Shown here: piece by piece, positions 60,274 to 64,000 of the stretch
Position numbering within the stretch: position 1 is the first letter of the stretch
How the letters are laid out: each line of letters opens with the position of its first letter
DNA from: Rhizobium freirei PRF 81
GTDB lineage: Bacteria; Pseudomonadota; Alphaproteobacteria; Rhizobiales; Rhizobiaceae
DNA length: 64,000 nt
Assembly (NCBI RefSeq): GCF_000359745.1
Contig: NZ_AQHN01000096.1
Coordinates: 1-64,000, forward strand
Direction of reading: 5' to 3'
Made by a program: the position numbers and the translations under genes
Notes under the pieces: generated by a model
Seen by the model: only the letters and a program-made list of their open reading frames with translations
Database searches by the model: none
Told to the model about the DNA's origin: nothing

Positions 60274-61240
60274 AGCCAAGACATTGAACACAGAGACGGA
60301 TGCAACCCACATGCGGCCGTGGCACAGCAACTGGCGCGACTACGTCGTCTACATCGGCTTCGTCGTCATCTTCATCGTCTTCGCGATCCTGCTGCAGGAT
60401 CGCGGATTCCTATCTTCAAACAACCTGCTCAACATCCTGCGGCAGACTGCGATCGTCGCCATCGTTTCCATGGCAATGTCGTTCGTACTCTCGGCGGGCG
60501 AGATCGACCTCTCGGTCGGAGCCATAGCCGGACTGTCGTCGGTGGTCGCTGGCCTGGTGCTGAGCAAGTACGGTCTATTCCCCGGCATTCTCGCGGGCTT
60601 GACCCTCGGGCTGCTGGTAGGCGCCGTAAACGGCGGCCTGACTGCCTATCTCAACATCCCGTCGTTCTTGGTGACACTCGGCATGATGGGGATCGCGCGA
60701 GGGGTCGGAATGTGGGTAAGCGGCACTTCGCCTGTTCCAATTATCAACGATACGTTCATTTTCGTCTTTGGTTCCGGTAACATCGGCCCTGTTCCTGTCC
60801 TCGTTGTCTGGGTCGCCGTTCTGGGCACGATCGCCCATATCGCGCTCCGAAAGACACCGTTCGGCCGCAAGGTCATGTCGGCAGGCGGAAACTCGGTCGC
60901 AGCTCGCTACAGCGGCGTCGATGTCCGGAAAATCAAGTTCCAGGTGCTGCTACTGACGGGGATGGCCGCTGCGATCGCTGGCATGCTCTATGCTGGACGC
61001 CTGCAGTCTGGACGCTTCCAGCTTGGCGAAGGCGATGAGCTGTCTGTCATTGCAGCCGTGGTTCTCGGCGGTACCAGCCTATTCGGCGGACGCGGCACCG
61101 TGATCGGTTCCATCGTCGGTGCCCTGCTCATCGGTGTCATCAACAACGGTCTTATTCTTGGCGGCCTCGACTACAGCCAGCAGCTCATCGCGCGCGGAAT
61201 GCTCATCATCCTGGCTGTGGCGGTCGGCCGAAGCCGCTAA
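60263..61240 (+). CDS. Sugar ABC transporter permease, CUT2, importer 5
   Basis: A 325-residue RbsC-family protein: a hydrophilic N-terminus of about 30 residues, then membrane segments, with VLSAGEIDLSVGAIAGLSS, PFGRKVMSAGGNSVAARYSG and VVLGGTSLFGGRGTVIG. AGAAGG precedes the start. A single permease gene is present, so a homodimeric channel is expected. Confidence 0.89.
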   Translation: MSTEAKTLNTETDATHMRPWHSNWRDYVVYIGFVVIFIVFAILLQDRGFLSSNNLLNILRQTAIVAIVSMAMSFVLSAGEIDLSVGAIAGLSSVVAGLVLSKYGLFPGILAGLTLGLLVGAVNGGLTAYLNIPSFLVTLGMMGIARGVGMWVSGTSPVPIINDTFIFVFGSGNIGPVPVLVVWVAVLGTIAHIALRKTPFGRKVMSAGGNSVAARYSGVDVRKIKFQVLLLTGMAAAIAGMLYAGRLQSGRFQLGEGDELSVIAAVVLGGTSLFGGRGTVIGSIVGALLIGVINNGLILGGLDYSQQLIARGMLIILAVAVGRSR

Positions 61241-61269
61241 CCTGGAAGGTTCTACGGAGGTATTACGAT

Positions 61270-62130
61270 ATGAGAGTTTTAGTCACAGGCGGCAGCGGCA
61301 AACTGGGTAGAGCCACGATCAAGCATCTGGTTGAGAGCGGCCACGACGTCATCAACGCGGATACGATCGCTCCGCCAGAAAACCTCTGCCCCTTCGTCAG
61401 GGTCGATTTCGAGGATATGCGCGCCACGATCGAGGCGATCAGTGGCTTTGATTGGGACCACAATCGCAACACTGAAGCCGTCGTCCATCTGGCCGCTGTG
61501 CCGATGCCGGGGCGCGTTGCTCCTGCGGATGTTTTCCGGGTCAACACCATTTCGACGTTCAATGTTTTCGAGTCATGCCGCTTGCTCGGCATCAAGAACA
61601 TCGTGTGGGCGTCGAGCGAGACCCTGCTCGGCATTCCTTACGAGATCAAGCCTGACTATCTGCCGGCGGACGAGAATTATCAGTCGCGCCCGGAAACCTC
61701 CTATTCCCTCTCGAAGCATCTCGGCGAGGAGATGGCAAAGCAGTATTGCCGCTGGGACAGCGAGCTCAAGATCGTTTGCCTACGCTTCTCCAACGTTATG
61801 GACGAGAGCGAGTATGCGGACTTCCCGGCCTTCGAGCAGAACCCGGGCAGCAGACGCTTCAACCTTTGGACCTATATCGACGCCCGCGACGGGGCACAGG
61901 CGATCCGTCGCTCGCTCGAGTGGAGCGGCAAAGGTGCCGAGGTGTTCATCATCGCAAACGACGATGGGGTCATGACCACCTCCAACGAGGAACTCGTCAG
62001 GAGGTGGTATCCGGGGGTCCCGTTCAAGAAGCAGATCGGGAACAACGAAACCTTGCTGTCGATCGACAAAGCAAAGAGCGTTCTCGGATACCAGCCTGAA
62101 CATAGCTGGCGAAAATATGTAGGCTCCTGA
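61270..62130 (+). CDS. NAD-dependent epimerase/dehydratase family protein (extended SDR, uronate dehydrogenase-like)
   Basis: A 286-residue extended SDR with the cofactor motif TGGSGKLGRATIKHL, VVHLAAVPMPG, Ser in WASSETLLG and YSLSKHLGE (catalytic Tyr-Lys). Length and the VHLAAVPMPG segment resemble small uronate dehydrogenase or aldose-dehydrogenase-type members rather than UDP-sugar epimerases, but I cannot fix the reaction. It follows the permease gene by 29 bp with GGAGG before the start, so it probably acts on the imported sugar. Confidence 0.82.
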   Translation: MRVLVTGGSGKLGRATIKHLVESGHDVINADTIAPPENLCPFVRVDFEDMRATIEAISGFDWDHNRNTEAVVHLAAVPMPGRVAPADVFRVNTISTFNVFESCRLLGIKNIVWASSETLLGIPYEIKPDYLPADENYQSRPETSYSLSKHLGEEMAKQYCRWDSELKIVCLRFSNVMDESEYADFPAFEQNPGSRRFNLWTYIDARDGAQAIRRSLEWSGKGAEVFIIANDDGVMTTSNEELVRRWYPGVPFKKQIGNNETLLSIDKAKSVLGYQPEHSWRKYVGS

Positions 62131-62158
62131 GAAATCAGCCAGCTTGAAGGGAAAGAAA

Positions 62159-62869
62159 ATGCCGACCAGGAAACAGACAGCACCGGTCTCAGAGATCAAA
62201 GAGGACGCCTTCGCGAAAACAATGACCGCGACAGCCCACCTTCGGTTGCGCCAGCTCATCCTGGATAACAAGTGGGCGCCCGGTTACCAGGCGACCGAAC
62301 AGGAAGTCGCGTCCCAGTTGGGGATGAGCCGGACGCCCGTAAGGGAGGCGCTCATGCGCCTCCAGCAGGACGGACTTGTCTCGGTGATCCCGAGGCACGG
62401 AATGCGGGTTCTGCCGATTTCTATTTCTGACATGAAGGAAATTTACGAAATCCTGACGTCGCTCGAGAGTACGGCTGCAGAGCTTGCCGCCAGCCGCCAG
62501 CTTTCCGAGGATCAACTCCGGGGTCTCGAAAAGGCGACGGCCGACATGGACCATGCGCTTTCACAAGATAATTTGGAGCGCTGGGCGCAGGCGGACGCAA
62601 GATTTCATGAGCAACTGCTCGACCTTGGCGGCAACCAGATGCTCAAGTCGGTCGTCCTCAATTTCATCGACCGCGCACATCGCGTCAGGATGGTGACGCT
62701 GAAGATGCGTCCCAAGCCGGTTAACTCAACCCGCGAACATGCAGAACTCGTGCAAGCAATCCGCGAAGGCGACCGCGAAAAAGCAAGAAACATTCACAAG
62801 GCGCACCGCGAGCGGGCAGGCAAGGAACTGCTCGACCTTCTCGAGCGCCTCGGCCTCAACCACCTCTAG
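62159..62869 (+). CDS. GntR family transcriptional regulator, FadR subfamily
   Basis: A 236-residue regulator: winged helix (LRQLILDNKWAPGYQATEQE, QLGMSRTPVREALMRLQQDG, LVSVIPRHGMRV) and a helical FCD domain (LERWAQADARFHEQLLDLGG; STREHAELVQAIREGD). Start at 62159 follows AAGGGAAAG; a TTG at 62144 is possible. Being inside the importer 5 operon, it may bind the CGTATACG palindrome in front of that operon, a different element from the ATACCT repeats. Confidence 0.88.
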   Translation: MPTRKQTAPVSEIKEDAFAKTMTATAHLRLRQLILDNKWAPGYQATEQEVASQLGMSRTPVREALMRLQQDGLVSVIPRHGMRVLPISISDMKEIYEILTSLESTAAELAASRQLSEDQLRGLEKATADMDHALSQDNLERWAQADARFHEQLLDLGGNQMLKSVVLNFIDRAHRVRMVTLKMRPKPVNSTREHAELVQAIREGDREKARNIHKAHRERAGKELLDLLERLGLNHL

Positions 62870-62881
62870 GACAGGTTTCAA

Positions 62882-63997
62882 ATGTCATCGTTGTACAACA
62901 CTCTCAAGATCGCAGTCCTTCCCGGCGACGGGATCGGCAGGGAAGTCATGCCTGCCTGCCTGGAATTGATCGACGCCGCCGTCAGCCAGGCGGGCGCGCC
63001 ACCGCTCGTGTTCGAGACGCATCAGGCCGGTGCCCAGCACTACGCGGAGACCGGCGAGGCCCTGCCCGCCGCCGCGCTCGAGGGCTGCCGGACATCCGAC
63101 GCAATCCTCTTCGGCGCGATGGGCTGGCCCGACATCCGCTTCCCGGACGGGACGGAAATCATTCCGCAGCTCGACCTGCGCATGGAGTTCGGCCTGTTTG
63201 CAGGTGTCCGTCCGATCCGGTGGTTTCCCGGCCTTCCGAAAGTGCTGTCCGATCCTCGCGCCGAAGGAATCGACTTCGTGTTGGTCCGCGAGCAGACAGA
63301 AGGACTGTTTTATGCGCGTGGCCGTGGCGAAGTGCTAAACGACCAAGAGGCCTACGACACGATGCAGATCACGCGGGCCGGCACCGAGCGCGTTACCGAA
63401 TTCGCTTTCCAGCTGGCCGCCCAGCGCAAACGTCGCGGCAAGGCCGGCACGGTGACCTGCGTCGACAAGGCGAATGTCTTCAGTTCGATGGCTTTCTTCC
63501 GGAAGGTTTTCGATGAGATCGCCGCCAAGCACCCCGAGTTGCAGAAGGACTATGCCTATGTCGACGCGCTGGCGCTCAACATGGTGAAGAAGCCTTGGAC
63601 GCTTGACGTGCTGGTGACCGAGAACATGTTTGGCGACATCCTTTCCGACCTTGCGGCCGGTCTGATCGGCGGCATGGGTATGGCCCCTTCGGCGGACATC
63701 GGCGATACGCACGGCCTCTTCCAGCCGGCACACGGGACCGCTCCCGATATCGCGGGCAAGGGCGTCGCCAATCCGGGCGCAATGTTCCTGTCGGGAGCGA
63801 TGATGCTCGACTGGCTGGCGGTGAAGCACGGGGATCAGCGGCTTGCTGACGCCGCCGGGCTGATCGAGGCCGCGGTCGAGCACACCTTGTCGACCAAGAT
63901 CGCGGTTCCAATGGAGTATGGCGGAAGCGCCAATTGCGCGGAGATGACGCGCAGCGTGATCGGCGCTCTGGGTGCCGTCCGCAAGGAGGTCGCATGA
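62882..63997 (+). CDS. Isocitrate/isopropylmalate dehydrogenase family protein (tartrate/D-malate type)
   Basis: A 371-residue beta-decarboxylating dehydrogenase. Visible are AVLPGDGIGREVMPACLELI, VREQTEGLFYARGRG, the Lys-bearing CVDKANVF, the DALALNMVKKP segment, the metal Asp residues in ENMFGDILSDLAAG and the NAD loop FQPAHGTAPDIAGKGVANP. Such enzymes oxidise a 2-hydroxy acid with neighbouring carboxylate and often decarboxylate it. The gene follows the GntR gene by 12 bp. Possible substrates are tartrate-, malate- or branched sugar-acid-type compounds. Confidence 0.87.
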   Translation: MSSLYNTLKIAVLPGDGIGREVMPACLELIDAAVSQAGAPPLVFETHQAGAQHYAETGEALPAAALEGCRTSDAILFGAMGWPDIRFPDGTEIIPQLDLRMEFGLFAGVRPIRWFPGLPKVLSDPRAEGIDFVLVREQTEGLFYARGRGEVLNDQEAYDTMQITRAGTERVTEFAFQLAAQRKRRGKAGTVTCVDKANVFSSMAFFRKVFDEIAAKHPELQKDYAYVDALALNMVKKPWTLDVLVTENMFGDILSDLAAGLIGGMGMAPSADIGDTHGLFQPAHGTAPDIAGKGVANPGAMFLSGAMMLDWLAVKHGDQRLADAAGLIEAAVEHTLSTKIAVPMEYGGSANCAEMTRSVIGALGAVRKEVA

Positions 63998-64000
63998 GTT
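63994..64000 (+). CDS. Start of a further gene, cut by the window end
   Basis: ATGAGTT begins inside the stop of the preceding gene (4-bp overlap, ATGA) and is preceded by the strong ribosome site AAGGAGGT at 63983-63990. Only two codons are visible, so nothing can be said about its product except that the operon continues. Confidence 0.45.

Noticed and set aside
1..64000. tRNA, rRNA, CRISPR arrays, intact insertion sequences, integrases
   Set aside because: I looked for cloverleaf ends, repeat-spacer patterns and transposase motifs and saw none that I could support.

Overview
The window is a catabolic island of a GC-rich alphaproteobacterium, most likely a member of the Rhizobiaceae (Rhizobium, Agrobacterium or Ensifer type). 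Support for this is the density of ribose-type (CUT2) ABC importers (five complete systems in 64 kb), the FadR-type GntR, LysR and DeoR regulators next to catabolic operons, and the EryH/EryI-like isomerases typical of rhizobial and brucella tetrose metabolism. I see no rRNA, tRNA, CRISPR array or intact insertion sequence. The only decayed gene I can name is a short pntA remnant near 36.5 kb.

Region A (0-20.4 kb) looks like one regulon of unknown substrate. A leftward operon carries a Tat-type binding protein, ATPase, two permeases, a zinc alcohol dehydrogenase, an ABM-domain protein and an NDH-2 type NADH dehydrogenase. A divergent second alcohol dehydrogenase follows. A second long leftward operon carries a carboxymuconolactone decarboxylase-like protein, a small SCP2-like protein, an alpha/beta hydrolase, a second CUT2 importer and an aldehyde dehydrogenase. 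Next come a 3-hydroxyisobutyrate dehydrogenase-like enzyme and a GntR regulator. Copies of one operator, built on GATTGTC, sit in front of each of these units.

Region B (20.7-31.4 kb) is a leftward series: a LysR gene, then pepD-like dipeptidase, two small cupins, a CUT2 importer, araD, araB and a second LysR gene. No araA isomerase is present. Region C (31.7-36.2 kb) holds three SDR dehydrogenases, a RibD/DHFR-like reductase and a DeoR regulator, followed by the pntA relic.

Region D (36.7-64 kb) is the most interesting part. It combines a RuBisCO-like protein, a DUF1537 sugar-acid kinase, a DUF849 (BKACE-type) protein, two paralogous aldose-dehydrogenase-like AKRs, a metallo-beta-lactamase-fold hydrolase, an SDR and two CUT2 importers. 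It also carries an operon of transketolase, fructose/sedoheptulose bisphosphatase, class II aldolase, an EryH/LerI-like TIM and an EryI-like RpiB. A second half contains an extended SDR, another FadR-type GntR and a tartrate/isopropylmalate-type dehydrogenase. Five promoter regions of this part share ATACCT repeats spaced 7 bp apart, so the genes probably form one regulon. The simplest reading is oxidation of a branched or rare pentose to a 3-oxo acid, phosphorylation, decarboxylation by the RuBisCO-like protein to a tetrulose phosphate, two isomerisations to erythrose 4-phosphate, then aldolase, bisphosphatase and transketolase chemistry into the pentose phosphate pool. The individual families are seen in the sequence; the pathway order and substrate are inference.
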